The notes under the pieces are model-generated. The model was not told where the DNA came from and did not search any database. It was given only the letters and a program-made list of their open reading frames with translations. The translations under genes and the position numbers were made by a program. From Pseudolabrys sp. (GTDB lineage Bacteria; Pseudomonadota; Alphaproteobacteria; Rhizobiales; Xanthobacteraceae): a stretch of DNA of 64,000 bases. This document shows positions 25,107-33,946 of the stretch, in pieces; position 1 is the first letter of the stretch, and every line of letters starts with the position of its first letter. The stretch covers positions 62,001 to 126,000 of the forward strand of contig JAFIGS010000010.1 of assembly GCA_017849615.1 (NCBI GenBank). Direction: 5' to 3'.

Positions 25107-26117
25107 ATGCAAGGCCGGGCCATGGCGAAAACCGCGAAATCAAAAAAGGCGTCAACAAAGTCGGGATCGAAGGCAATCGCTCCTGCGCGGCAGAGCAAGG
25201 GCACGGTGGGCATTGTCGGCCTCGGCATCATGGGCGGGGCCTTCGCCCGTCTGCTGAAGAAGGCGGGTTGGCGCGTCGTGGGCTACGACCTCAGCGCCGC
25301 GCGACGACTTGCCGCCAAGGATCGCGGCATAAAGATCCTGCGCAATGCCACCGAGGTGGCAAAGCAGGCGCCGGTCGTTCTCACCAGCCTGCCCTCGCCG
25401 AAGGCGCTGGAATCCGTGGTGAATGAAATCGCGAGCGCCAAGCTGCCGCCGATCACTTTGATCGAACTGAGCACGTTCGCCCTGGCCGACAAGCACAAGG
25501 CCGAACGCCGCATGCGCAAGGCCAAACACACAATGCTCGATGTGCCCGTGAGCGGCACCGGCGCGCAGGCGGCGCGCGGCGATGCCGTGTTCTACGCCTG
25601 CGGCGACAAGGCGACGATCAAGAAGCTGATGCCGATGTTCGGCGATTTCGGCCGAGCCGCTTTCGACGTCGGCGCCTTCGGCAACGGCAGCAAGATGAAG
25701 TACGTCGCCAACCTGATGGTCGCCATCCACAACATCGCCAGCGCCGAGGCCATGGTGCTCGGCATGAAGGCCGGGCTGCCGCCGCAGGCGATCCTCGAAC
25801 TGGTGTCCGCCGGCGCCGGCCAGTCGCGCATCTTCGACCTGCGCGGACCGATGATGGTGAAGAACGACTACGACACCGTCACCGCGACGCTCGACGTGTT
25901 CGACAAGGACCTCAGATTGATTGGCGACTTCATCCGGACGGCGCGCGCGCCGACGCCGCTATTCGACGCAACGCGCCCGATCTACGACAAGGCGCTCAAG
26001 GCCGGCCTCGGCGCCAAGGACGTCGCCGCGGTGTGCACCGTGCTCGAGAAGATGGCGCGGCTGAAGCGGGACAAGACGCCGAAACCGCCGAAGGCCGGCC
26101 CCGCCGGTCAGGCATAG
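25107..26117 (+). CDS. 3-hydroxyisobutyrate dehydrogenase family NAD(P)-binding protein
   Basis: 336 residues from the ATG at 25107 (AAGGA 9 bases upstream); an ATG 15 bases on is also possible. The N-terminus is a 30-residue Lys/Ala/Ser-rich extension before the fold. Then come the Rossmann motif GIVGLGIMGGAFARLL, the substrate segment DVPVSGTGAQAARGD and the catalytic lysine region GNGSKMKYVANLMVAIHN, all typical of the beta-hydroxyacid dehydrogenase family. The end is a basic KRDKTPKPPKAG tail. It converges on the FAD monooxygenase, overlapping it by 10 bases. Confidence 0.87.
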   Translation: MQGRAMAKTAKSKKASTKSGSKAIAPARQSKGTVGIVGLGIMGGAFARLLKKAGWRVVGYDLSAARRLAAKDRGIKILRNATEVAKQAPVVLTSLPSPKALESVVNEIASAKLPPITLIELSTFALADKHKAERRMRKAKHTMLDVPVSGTGAQAARGDAVFYACGDKATIKKLMPMFGDFGRAAFDVGAFGNGSKMKYVANLMVAIHNIASAEAMVLGMKAGLPPQAILELVSAGAGQSRIFDLRGPMMVKNDYDTVTATLDVFDKDLRLIGDFIRTARAPTPLFDATRPIYDKALKAGLGAKDVAAVCTVLEKMARLKRDKTPKPPKAGPAGQA

Positions 26118-27325
26118 AGAAAGTCCAGGGTCGCGGTTTCCCTGATCACCGCCGCGTCGGTGGCGTGGCGGCCGGCGCTCGCCTTTTCCTCCTGCGTCTG
26201 CGTTGCCTGCAAGTAGGCTCCGAGATGGCGGGCCCAATCGATGATGCGGCGGTTCTCAGGGAGGCGCGCCGCTTCGAAAGCCTTCAGCCCGCCCGCCACG
26301 TCGTCATGCGCAGCCAGGGCGTTCGCCAGAGCCGCCGCATCATCCGCCGCTTTCGATACGCCGGCGCCGACATGCGGCCGCGCCACGAAGGCGGCATCCC
26401 CCACCAGCGCCACACGGCCGAAGGCGATGCGCGGCGAGGCCAGATCGTAGATCGGCTGCAGCAGCGGCTCTTGCATCAGCCGCACCAGTTCGCGGAACGG
26501 CGGCGCCAGCAGCCGCTCCGCGGCATCCTTCATCTCGGCGATGGCCTCGGTGCGGATCAACGGCGGCGGAATCGAGATGTCGTGGGTGCGCCCCTGCGCG
26601 TCGGTGAGCAGCCACTTCAGTTTATCGCCTTCATCGGCCGGCCGGTACCAGATCACATTGGTGCGGCGATGGCCGGGCCGCACATCGTTGTCAGGACCGG
26701 CCACCGGGTAGCTCAGGAACTGTTCGCCCGGCGGCAGGCCGAACGACATGATGTCGAAGATCGCTTTGTGGGTGTCGCGCGGCATGGCGTCTTCGCCGAT
26801 CAGCGCGCGCCAGGCGACGTAGCCGGCATAGAGCGGCACGACGTCCGGCGCGAGCAATTGACGCACCGTCGAGCGGATGCCGTCGGCGCCAATCAGCACA
26901 TCGCCGGTCGCCGCCTCGCCATCGGCGAAATGCGCGGTGACGCCGCCCGTATCCTGCACCAGAGACTTCAGACTTCTGCCGCGATGATAGTGCTCGGGCG
27001 CGAAAGCATCGCGCAGCAGGCGGTAAACCCGCTCCCAGGCCGTCGCCACCTGCGGGCAGGCAAGCTCGTCGGTGATACCGCCTTGCGGATCGAGTATCTG
27101 CCGTCGTTCGATGGCGACACCGAGTCCTTCGGTATCGAGGCCGAGCCCCTTGAGCCGCGCGATGAGTTCCGGCTGCGCCACGATGCCGGCACCGCGACCG
27201 GACAATTCACCTTCGACGCGTTCGTAAATATCGACTCGCCAGCCCCGGCGCTGCAGCAACAATGCGCTGAGCAGCCCGCTCATCGAGCCGCCAATGATGA
27301 TCGCGCGCCGTCCGCTCGCTGCCAC
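26108..27325 (-). CDS. FAD-dependent monooxygenase (aromatic-ring hydroxylase type)
   Basis: About 405 residues from a GTG at 27325 with GGAGG 5 bases upstream; an ATG 33 bases earlier lacks a site. The FAD loop IIIGGSMSGLLSALLLQRRG, the DG motif GADGIRSTVRQ and the second FAD motif VALVGDAAFVARPHVGAGVSKAADDA place it in the PHBH-like class A hydroxylases. The GGSMSGL start and VGAGVSKAADDA resemble 2,6-dihydroxypyridine 3-hydroxylase, a hint to N-heterocycle or phenol oxidation. It is divergent from the cupin gene with only 73 bases between. Confidence 0.88.
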   Translation of the reverse strand: MAASGRRAIIIGGSMSGLLSALLLQRRGWRVDIYERVEGELSGRGAGIVAQPELIARLKGLGLDTEGLGVAIERRQILDPQGGITDELACPQVATAWERVYRLLRDAFAPEHYHRGRSLKSLVQDTGGVTAHFADGEAATGDVLIGADGIRSTVRQLLAPDVVPLYAGYVAWRALIGEDAMPRDTHKAIFDIMSFGLPPGEQFLSYPVAGPDNDVRPGHRRTNVIWYRPADEGDKLKWLLTDAQGRTHDISIPPPLIRTEAIAEMKDAAERLLAPPFRELVRLMQEPLLQPIYDLASPRIAFGRVALVGDAAFVARPHVGAGVSKAADDAAALANALAAHDDVAGGLKAFEAARLPENRRIIDWARHLGAYLQATQTQEEKASAGRHATDAAVIRETATLDFLYA

Positions 27326-27398
27326 GTCTTCCTCCGCCGCGCTTCCGCCTGCGCGCATTGCGGTGTACTATGCCACAAACAAGGCACGGAGGAACGCC

Positions 27399-27863
27399 AT
27401 GGTTGCCAATCACGCAACTCTGTCGATGATGGACAAGGCCGCCGACGCCAGGAATCTGGCGCAGTGGCCTGCCGACATCGCCGCCGAATTTGCGCGCGAA
27501 GCCGCCAATCCCAATCCATGTGTCGGCTCGACCTTGCTGTCGGAGAACGAGCGCACGCGCGTGTGGATCATCCGCCTCGCGCCCGGCGAGCGCATCGGCT
27601 TCCACCGCCATGTGCTGGATTACTTCTGGACCTCGGTAAACGGCGGACGCGGCCGCCAGCACGTGCATGACGGCGCCACGGTGGAATACAGCTATCAGCC
27701 CGGCGAAACGCGCCACGAGACTTATGGCAAAGGCGAATTCAAGGTGCACGATCTTGAGAACACCGGCGACGCCGAGATGATCTTCATGACGGTCGAGTTC
27801 AAGGACTCCGCCAATGCGCCGCTGCCGTTGCCTGCGGGCATCCGCCCACAGGCGGCCGCCTGA
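27399..27863 (+). CDS. Cupin-fold protein
   Basis: 154 residues from the ATG at 27399, preceded by GGAGGAACGCC; the frame upstream of it belongs to the monooxygenase region. The double-psi beta-barrel is seen in WIIRLAPGERIGFHRHVLDYFWTSVNGG and ATVEYSYQPGETRHETYGKGEFKVHDLENTGDAEMIFMTVEF, with histidines (HRH) that could bind a metal. Small cupins may be dioxygenases, isomerases or binding proteins; the role is not set by the sequence. It faces away from the FAD monooxygenase and may share its control region. Confidence 0.75.
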   Translation: MVANHATLSMMDKAADARNLAQWPADIAAEFAREAANPNPCVGSTLLSENERTRVWIIRLAPGERIGFHRHVLDYFWTSVNGGRGRQHVHDGATVEYSYQPGETRHETYGKGEFKVHDLENTGDAEMIFMTVEFKDSANAPLPLPAGIRPQAAA

Positions 27864-28175
27864 GCAAGCCAGCGCGGGTGGGACAGCGCGCACGCTGCAA
27901 CATGCCGCGTGGATAAACGCCGCAGCGCCGAGTGCCTGCCCGATCAACGGGCTAGCCAAGGCCGCCTGCTTCCTGCACACTGCGGTGCAAGGCACGGGCG
28001 CCGACGGCGCACCGGCTATTAAAGATCATTGGGGAGGTCAAAGTGCCGGCCACCGGTGGCCATCACGCCAGTTCGGGTGTCTGCTTCTACCGGTCGCAGG
28101 ATCGTTGGAGTGTCCCGCCGCGCGTGAGGTTCGCACCAACCGCCCAGGGCGGTCGCCGACCCGGCTGATGTTTGC
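27864..28175. other. Region upstream of livH
   Basis: 312 bases. The first 160 hold nothing I recognise. From 28031 there is a strong Shine-Dalgarno and a 41-codon frame that ends 7 bases before livH; the promoter of the liv operon must be in or before this stretch. Confidence 0.4.
28043..28168 (+). CDS. Possible 41-residue leader peptide before livH
   Basis: GGGGAGG at 28031-28037, then a GTG at 28043 five bases later, opens 41 codons ending with TGA at 28166-28168. livH starts 7 bases after, and livH itself has no clear ribosome site, so ribosomes finishing this frame could re-start at livH. The predicted product is basic, with no membrane segment and no run of one amino acid. It could also be chance; the strong ribosome site is the main evidence. 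Confidence 0.4.
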   Translation: MPATGGHHASSGVCFYRSQDRWSVPPRVRFAPTAQGGRRPG

Positions 28176-29045
28176 ATGCAATTCGACCTGTTGATCAACG
28201 CCATCATCGCCGGCTTGATGCTCGGCGGCTTTTACGCCGCGGTCACCGCGGGCATTTCGATTTCGTTCGGCATGCTCGATATCGTGAATATCGCGCATCC
28301 GGGCTTCATCATTCTCGGCTCCTATATCGCCTACATCGTCAGCACGAATTTCGGCATCGACCCCATCGTCGTCGCCATCCTGGCGCTGCCTGTGTTTTAC
28401 GCGCTCGGCACGGGGATTTACGGAATCTATTTCCAGTCCTTCGAGAAACGCGGGCAGGACCCGCTGCGCGGCCTCGCCTTCTTCTTCGGCCTGCTCTTCG
28501 TCACCGAGGTGGTGCTGATCCTGGTGTTCGGCGTCGATTACCGGACAGTGGATACGGCCTATGCCGGCGGCAGCCTCAAGCTCGGTGTCATGGAATTCCC
28601 GCTGCGCATGCTGGTGCCGGCGCTGGTGTCGCTCGCCATGTTCGCCGCGTTGCAGCTTTACATGTCGCGCACGTTCATCGGCCGCGCCGTGATGGCGGTG
28701 TCGCAGGATCCGCAGGCGCTGGAGCTGATGGCGGTCGATCCGACCCGGATCAAGCGCATCGCCTTCTCGATCTCGATGGCGACCTGCGCGCTGGCCGGCG
28801 CCTTCCTCATCGTCATCCAGCCGGTGCTGCCATCGTCGGGCCGCGAATATATCGGCCGCGTCTTCGCCATCTGCGTGCTCGGCGGCCTCGGCAGCCTGCC
28901 CGGCACGCTGATCGCCGCGCTGCTGATCGGCGTCATCGAAAGCATCGCCACGACATTCTATGGCCCGTCCTGGGCGCCGGCGGTGTCCTTCGGCCTGCTC
29001 CTGCTCACCCTGGCCGTGCGGCCCTCCGGACTGCTGGGTCGTTAA
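28176..29045 (+). CDS. livH: Branched-chain-amino-acid-type ABC transporter permease (LivH family)
   Basis: 289 residues, very hydrophobic, about eight membrane helices. The opening INAIIAGLMLGGFYAAVTAGISISFGMLDIVNIAHPGF and the cytoplasmic loop ALELMAVDPTRIKRIAFSISMATCALAGAF with following ILGGLGSLPGT are typical LivH. With LivM it forms the inner-membrane pore. livM begins immediately after the stop. The ligand may be an amino acid, amide or urea-like compound; neighbouring hydrolases suggest the latter. Confidence 0.9.
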   Translation: MQFDLLINAIIAGLMLGGFYAAVTAGISISFGMLDIVNIAHPGFIILGSYIAYIVSTNFGIDPIVVAILALPVFYALGTGIYGIYFQSFEKRGQDPLRGLAFFFGLLFVTEVVLILVFGVDYRTVDTAYAGGSLKLGVMEFPLRMLVPALVSLAMFAALQLYMSRTFIGRAVMAVSQDPQALELMAVDPTRIKRIAFSISMATCALAGAFLIVIQPVLPSSGREYIGRVFAICVLGGLGSLPGTLIAALLIGVIESIATTFYGPSWAPAVSFGLLLLTLAVRPSGLLGR

Positions 29046-30008
29046 ATGAACACGCCCAAATTCACCCTCGTCCTTGCCGCCGTCGCCGCGGCGCTGTTCA
29101 TCGCCTTCCGGCTGATCGGCAACGACTACCTGTTCTTCGCCGGTTACACAGTGCTGCAATACATCGTCATCGCCACCGCCTGGAACATCCTTGGCGGCTA
29201 TTGCGGCTATGTGAATTTCGGCAGCGCCGGTTTCTTTGCCGTCGGCGTTTACTCGACCGTGTTCTTCTACAATGTCGGCCAGCAATACGATGTACCGTTG
29301 CCGATCCCGCTGCTGATGGTGATCGGCGGTATCATGTCCGGCCTGCTCGGCCTCGGCATGGGCTATCTCACGCTTCGTCTGCGCGGCGTCTTCTTCGCCA
29401 TCGCCACGCTGGCGCTGCTGGTGGTGATCGAGACCTTTGTCGTGAACTGGTCCTTCGTCGGCGGCTCGCGCGGCGCCTACATCATCCCGCCGTCCGAAAT
29501 CCCGGTGCTCGGCGTCTTCATCCACTACCTGTTCCTGCTGATGCTGGGCCTGGTCGTGCTGTCGCTCGTCGCCGCGCGCACCATCGAGCGCTCCAGCCTC
29601 GGCATCGGCTTCGCCACCATCCGTGACGACGAGCTGGCGGCCGAAGCCTCCGGCGTGCCGACCTTGCGGCTCAAGCTGATCGCCACGGTCGTGTCCGGCG
29701 CGCTGTTCGGCATGGCCGGCGCGCCCTTCCCTTACTACATCGGCTATGTCGAGCCGGGCTCGGCCTTCAATCTCGCCTATTCGGTGAACGCCATCGCCAT
29801 GCCGATGATCGGCGGCACCATGAGCTGGGTCGGCCCGATGGTCGGCGCACTGCTGCTGTCGACCTTGCAGCAGGTCATCACCGTCACGATCTCGTCGGCG
29901 GCCAATCTGCTCATCACCGGCCTGCTGCTCATCGGCTTCGTCATCCTCGCGCCCAAGGGCCTGGTCGGCCTCTGGCAAAGCTTCACGGCAAAGGGGAAGC
30001 GGTCATGA
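29046..30008 (+). CDS. livM: Branched-chain-amino-acid-type ABC transporter permease (LivM family)
   Basis: 320 residues with about nine helices. WNILGGYCGYVNFGSAGFFAVGVYS is the hallmark N-terminal LivM segment, and SLGIGFATIRDDELAAEASGVPTLRLKLIATVVSGALFGMAGA is the ATPase-coupling loop. It pairs with LivH. ATG directly follows the livH stop, and livG overlaps its end by 4 bases, so translation is coupled along the operon. Confidence 0.92.
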   Translation: MNTPKFTLVLAAVAAALFIAFRLIGNDYLFFAGYTVLQYIVIATAWNILGGYCGYVNFGSAGFFAVGVYSTVFFYNVGQQYDVPLPIPLLMVIGGIMSGLLGLGMGYLTLRLRGVFFAIATLALLVVIETFVVNWSFVGGSRGAYIIPPSEIPVLGVFIHYLFLLMLGLVVLSLVAARTIERSSLGIGFATIRDDELAAEASGVPTLRLKLIATVVSGALFGMAGAPFPYYIGYVEPGSAFNLAYSVNAIAMPMIGGTMSWVGPMVGALLLSTLQQVITVTISSAANLLITGLLLIGFVILAPKGLVGLWQSFTAKGKRS

Positions 30009-30784
30009 GCCAGATCATGGGGCAGTCCGTGCCAGAAGAAGCGATCGGCGATGTGCCGCTTCTGGCGGTGGAGCAACTGGGCAAGCGCTTCGGCGGCTTC
30101 GTCGCGCTCGACACGGTGGACCTCGCCGTTCCGAAAGGCCAGCGCCTCGGTCTGATCGGGCCGAACGGCTCAGGCAAATCGACGCTGGTGAACTGCATCA
30201 GCGGCACGCTGCAGAACGAGACGGGCAGCGTCACCTTCGGAGGCCAGCGCCTCGATGGCGCGCCGGCGCATCGCCGCGCGCGGCTCGGCCTCGCCCGCAG
30301 CTTCCAGTTGCCGCGGCCGTTCCGGACCATGACGGTGGCCGAGAACATCCGCGTGCCGCTGATCTACACCGTCGGCGCCCGCGCCGGCGTCCACCTGACC
30401 TCCAGCGAACTCGAAGACCGCTGCATGGAGGTGCTGACCCTGGTCTCGCTGCAGGACAAGGCCGGCAAGAACCCGTTCGACCTCACCCAGGTCGAGATGC
30501 GCAAACTCGAACTCGCCCGCGCCATGGCGGCTGAGCCGAAGCTGCTGATTGCCGACGAATCCATGGCAGGCCTGTCGCATTCCGAGGTCGAGGATATCGT
30601 CGCGCTGCTGATCCGCATGAACGAGCGCGGCGTCACCATCATCATGATCGAGCACATCATGCGCGCGGTGATGGCGTTCTCGCAGCGCCTCGTCGTGCTG
30701 GTCTCCGGCCGCAAGATCGCGGACGGCGCGCCGGAAGATGTGATCAAGGACAAGGACGTGGTGGGGGCCTATCTTGGGACCTGA
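30005..30784 (+). CDS. livG: ABC transporter ATP-binding protein (LivG family)
   Basis: 259 residues. Walker A GPNGSGKS, the Q-loop in ARSFQLPRPFRTMTVAENI, a signature region that reads LTQVEMRKLELARAMA rather than the usual LSGGQ, Walker B KLLIADESMAGL and switch His in MIEHIMRAV are all found. LSGGQ being replaced by LTQVE is atypical: in most LivG it is LSYGxQR. The LivG C-terminal extension is short. It powers LivHM with LivF and overlaps livM by 4 bases. Confidence 0.9.
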   Translation: MSQIMGQSVPEEAIGDVPLLAVEQLGKRFGGFVALDTVDLAVPKGQRLGLIGPNGSGKSTLVNCISGTLQNETGSVTFGGQRLDGAPAHRRARLGLARSFQLPRPFRTMTVAENIRVPLIYTVGARAGVHLTSSELEDRCMEVLTLVSLQDKAGKNPFDLTQVEMRKLELARAMAAEPKLLIADESMAGLSHSEVEDIVALLIRMNERGVTIIMIEHIMRAVMAFSQRLVVLVSGRKIADGAPEDVIKDKDVVGAYLGT

Positions 30785-30785
30785 G

Positions 30786-31538
30786 ATGGCACGCGAACCC
30801 GCGCACGAAGCCAACAGTATTGCCGTCGAAGGCATCGACGCCGGCTACGGGCTGGTGCGCGTGCTCGACGACGTCTCGCTCAATGTCGGTTCCGGCGAGA
30901 CCGTGGCGCTGCTCGGCACCAACGGCAACGGCAAGAGCACGTTGATGAAGTGCATCATGGGCTGGGTGCGGCCGTCCAAGGGCCGCATCGTCGCCACCAT
31001 CGATGGCGTCCGTCACGACCTTACCAAGCTGACGACGACCGAGATTGTCGACCTCGGCATCGCGCTGGTGCCGGAGGGCCGCCGCCTGTTCCCGCGCCAG
31101 ACCGTCGAGGAAAACCTGCTGTTAGGGGCGAGCCGGCCGAAGGCGCGCGCCCACATCAAGGCCAATCTCGATTTCTGCTTCGAAACTTTTCCGCGCCTGG
31201 CCGAACGCCGTGGCCAACTGGCCGGCTCGATGTCCGGCGGCGAGCAGCAGATGCTGGCGCTGGCGCGCGCGCTGATGATCAACCCGCGCATTCTGCTGGT
31301 CGACGAGCCTTCGGTCGGCCTGTCGCCGCTGCTGGTCGGCCGCACCATCGACGCCATCAGGACGCTGAAGGAGCACTTCAAGCTCACGGTGCTGATGGCC
31401 GAGCAGAACTTCACCCAGGCGCTGCGCATCGCCGATCGCGGCTATGTCATCGTCCACGGCAAGATCGAGTTCGAGGGCGCCTCGGCGGACGAGCTCAACA
31501 ACAACGACCTCATCCGTCAGTTTTATCTGGGGATGTAG
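30786..31538 (+). CDS. livF: ABC transporter ATP-binding protein (LivF family)
   Basis: About 250 residues from the ATG at 30786, one base after the livG stop; an in-frame TTG 12 bases earlier is the alternative. Walker A LLGTNGNGKST, signature SMSGGEQQMLALARAL, Walker B ILLVDEPSVGLSPLLV and the AEQNF switch region are canonical LivF. It ends the operon, and two hairpins follow within 80 bases. Confidence 0.93.
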   Translation: MAREPAHEANSIAVEGIDAGYGLVRVLDDVSLNVGSGETVALLGTNGNGKSTLMKCIMGWVRPSKGRIVATIDGVRHDLTKLTTTEIVDLGIALVPEGRRLFPRQTVEENLLLGASRPKARAHIKANLDFCFETFPRLAERRGQLAGSMSGGEQQMLALARALMINPRILLVDEPSVGLSPLLVGRTIDAIRTLKEHFKLTVLMAEQNFTQALRIADRGYVIVHGKIEFEGASADELNNNDLIRQFYLGM

Positions 31539-31544
31539 CGCTTC

Positions 31545-31575
31545 CTTACCCCTCCCCGGCTACGGGAGAGGTAAG
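31545..31575 (+). repeat. Small hairpin of the CTCTCCC repeat type after livF
   Basis: CTTACC.CTCCC mirrored by GGGAGAGGTAAG with one mismatch, starting 7 bases after the livF stop. It is a short member of the same repeat type seen at 12537-12647. Confidence 0.5.
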
Positions 31576-31582
31576 AAAGAAA

Positions 31583-31617
31583 AAACGCCGCGGATTGCTC
31601 CGCGGCGTTTCTTTTTG
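31583..31617. terminator. Bidirectional Rho-independent terminator
   Basis: AAACGCCGCGGA (31583-31594), TTGC loop, TCCGCGGCGTTT (31599-31610), then CTTTTTG. A perfect 12-base stem with a T-run on the plus side and an A-run (T-run on the minus side) before it. It lies between the convergent livF and the liv-type binding protein and should stop both. Confidence 0.88.
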
Positions 31618-31634
31618 TCTCAGCGATCGAGCGT

Positions 31635-32909
31635 CTACTTCATCGCCTTTTCGTAGGGATAGATCAGCTTGCCGGTGGCCAGGCTCGGCGGGTCGACCAC
31701 GGTCTGGTAGCTCATGCCGCGCCAGGTATCGAGGTTCGCGGCGTCGGTCACGCCATGATACTGCACCTGCATCATGCGGCTCTCGGCCCACTCGCCCTTG
31801 GCGCCGTACTTGATCGAACCGACCACGGTCTGGATGGTCGCCTTTTTCAGGTGATCCGCGATCTTGGTGTCGTCGAGGCTGTTGGCGCCCTTGATGCCGG
31901 CTTCCAGCACTTGCATCTGCGCGTAGCCCCAGCCGCCGAGATAGTAGCCGAGCGGATCGACGCCGGCGGCGCCGGCGCGGGACTGATACTCCTTGTAGAA
32001 GGCTTCGGCGCCTTCATACATCTGCTTCTTGTCCGGCACCCAGGTCTCGTAGTTCACGATGCCGTTGAGCTTGCTCTTGAGGCGATCCTTGAACGGGGTT
32101 GCCTGAAGACCGACCATGGCGCCGCCCATCATCTTCGGCTTCAGGTCGATTTCGTGCGCTGCCATGACCAGACCGATCGAGTCGAGCGGGTACGAGCAGA
32201 TCATCAGCAGGTCCGGATTCTCCGCCTTGATCGCGCGAACGATCGGAGCAAAGTCGGTCGTCTTCGGCGGCGGCGGATAGGCCTTGTCGTAGACGATCTT
32301 GAGGCCGAGCTTCTTGGCGGTGTTGCGCGCGCCCTCGCAAGCGTTCTGCGAGAACTCGGCGTCGGCATAGGTCAGAGCCACGGTCTGCGGCTTGGGCGAC
32401 TGCTGCATCGCCACGTCGAACCAGCCCTGCGTGAATGAGCCCTTGGTATCCTGCCCCGTCGGGATGACCGAGAAATACTTGTCGTATTTGAACTTGTCGT
32501 TGATATCGAGACCGAACAGGCTGATGAAGGTCTTCTTCTTGCTCATCACGACCGGCATGGCGGGGGCGATCTGGTTCGAGGCATAGCCCGACACCACGAG
32601 ATCGACCTTATCGACGTCGATCAGCTTGGTGTAGATGCCCGGCACTTCGGAAGCCTGGCTCTTGTCATCGTAATATTTCAGCTCGACTTTCTTGCCGAGT
32701 AGGCCGCCGGCCTTGTTGATCCGGTCGGCCCAGATTTCCTGACCGAGCAGCGCCTGCTTGCCGTTAGGCGCCAGCGGGCCGGTAAGCGATTGCGAGAAAC
32801 CGATCTTGATGGTGTCCTGCGCCTGGGCGCCGAGCGTCAGCGCCGCCGTGACCGCAAGGCTGACACCGGCGATCAAGGCAAGCTTCCGCGATTTGAGGCT
32901 TTGCTTCAT
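31635..32909 (-). CDS. Liv-type ABC transporter substrate-binding protein
   Basis: 424 residues from the ATG at 32909, which has GGGGAGG about 9 bases upstream; the frame extends 25 codons further without support. A signal peptide ends near AQA-QDTIKIGF. The periplasmic-binding fold of the LivJ/LivK family follows (FSQSLTGPLAPNGKQALLGQEIWADRINKAGGLLGKKVEL, VVSGYASNQIAPAMPVVMSKKKTF). It should supply the LivHMGF transporter, though it faces it from the other strand, across a terminator. It is about 50 residues longer than classical LivK, like the amide- or urea-binding relatives. Confidence 0.9.
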   Translation of the reverse strand: MKQSLKSRKLALIAGVSLAVTAALTLGAQAQDTIKIGFSQSLTGPLAPNGKQALLGQEIWADRINKAGGLLGKKVELKYYDDKSQASEVPGIYTKLIDVDKVDLVVSGYASNQIAPAMPVVMSKKKTFISLFGLDINDKFKYDKYFSVIPTGQDTKGSFTQGWFDVAMQQSPKPQTVALTYADAEFSQNACEGARNTAKKLGLKIVYDKAYPPPPKTTDFAPIVRAIKAENPDLLMICSYPLDSIGLVMAAHEIDLKPKMMGGAMVGLQATPFKDRLKSKLNGIVNYETWVPDKKQMYEGAEAFYKEYQSRAGAAGVDPLGYYLGGWGYAQMQVLEAGIKGANSLDDTKIADHLKKATIQTVVGSIKYGAKGEWAESRMMQVQYHGVTDAANLDTWRGMSYQTVVDPPSLATGKLIYPYEKAMK

Positions 32910-33145
32910 TCGTTTTTTCCTCCCCGAGTTGATTTCGTTTTGTTCGGTGAGGCGATAATGCCAGCGCGCGGCGCGGTGGTCCACTGCGGCGTAAGGCCTT
33001 GAACACCAAGGCGCCGATCGCTTGGTGGGCAGAGTCCCGCACCAGCCAGTTGTTGCACTGCACGATGCATTGAAGGTTGCGATCGTCGCCCGCTTTCCGA
33101 ATGATGGCGCTCAACAAGAACACGCCCGGGAAGGAGTCCGCCCCG

Positions 33146-33919
33146 ATGCCGAGACGTATTGTCGATATATCGATCCCGCTGGAGAACAACGTGGTGGCCG
33201 ATCCCCCGGGATACGGACCGGTGATCGAGTATCTCGGCCACGAAGCCACCGCCGCCGACATCCTCAAATTCTTCCCAGGCCTGAAAAAGGAAGACCTGCC
33301 CGACGGTGAAGGCTGGGGCTTCGAATGGGTCAAGCTGTCGACGCATTGCACGACGCATCTCGACGCGCCGTGGCACTTCGCCTCGACCATGGACGGCGGC
33401 AAGCGCGCCATCACCATCGACGAGGTACCGCTGGATTGGTGCTTACAGCGTGGCGTCAAACTGGATTTTCGTCATTTCGCGGACGGATATGTTGCTACCG
33501 CCGCGGACGTGGAGGCCGAGCTCAAGCGCGTCGGTCACACGCTGTCGCCGCTCGACATCGTCGTCGTCAATACCAGTGCCGGCATGGCCTACGGCCAGCC
33601 TGACTATGTGGCCCGGGGATGCGGGATGGGCCGCGAGGCCACGCTCTATCTGCTCGAACGCGGCGTGCGGGTCACCGGCACCGACGGCTGGAGCTGGGAT
33701 GCGCCTTTCGTCCAAACCATGAAGCGCTACGCAGAGACGCGGGATCCGTCCATCATCTGGGAAGGCCATCGCGCGGGGCGCGACATCGGCTATTGCCACA
33801 TCGAGAAACTGCACAATCTGGAAAGCCTGCCTTCGACCGGCTTCATGGTGAGCTGTTTCCCGGTGAAGATTCGTGGCGGCTCAGCCGGCTGGACGCGGGC
33901 AGTGGCGATCATCGACTAA
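33146..33919 (+). CDS. Cyclase / kynurenine-formamidase-like metal hydrolase
   Basis: 257 residues from the ATG at 33146 (AAGGAG about 10 bases upstream). The metal motif HxxTHxDxPxH is at residues 67-77 (His67, His71, Asp73, His77), the signature of the cyclase family (PF04199), which includes kynurenine formamidase, isatin hydrolase and related ring-opening amidases. Cytoplasmic. The gene is divergent from the Liv binding protein and followed 27 bases later by the M20 hydrolase, so the compound imported may be opened first here and then cut by the next enzyme. Exact substrate unknown. Confidence 0.87.
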   Translation: MPRRIVDISIPLENNVVADPPGYGPVIEYLGHEATAADILKFFPGLKKEDLPDGEGWGFEWVKLSTHCTTHLDAPWHFASTMDGGKRAITIDEVPLDWCLQRGVKLDFRHFADGYVATAADVEAELKRVGHTLSPLDIVVVNTSAGMAYGQPDYVARGCGMGREATLYLLERGVRVTGTDGWSWDAPFVQTMKRYAETRDPSIIWEGHRAGRDIGYCHIEKLHNLESLPSTGFMVSCFPVKIRGGSAGWTRAVAIID

Positions 33920-33946
33920 GGTGCCACAACACCCTAGGATGCCCTG

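Noticed and set aside
26033-27670. 545-codon plus-strand frame across the FAD monooxygenase
   Set aside because: Antisense to the monooxygenase, then out of frame with the cupin; no domain.
28038-29978. Long minus-strand open frame (646 codons) opposite livH and livM
   Set aside because: Antisense to two clear permease genes; its Asp/His/Gln/Arg-rich composition is a reading-frame shadow of hydrophobic codons.
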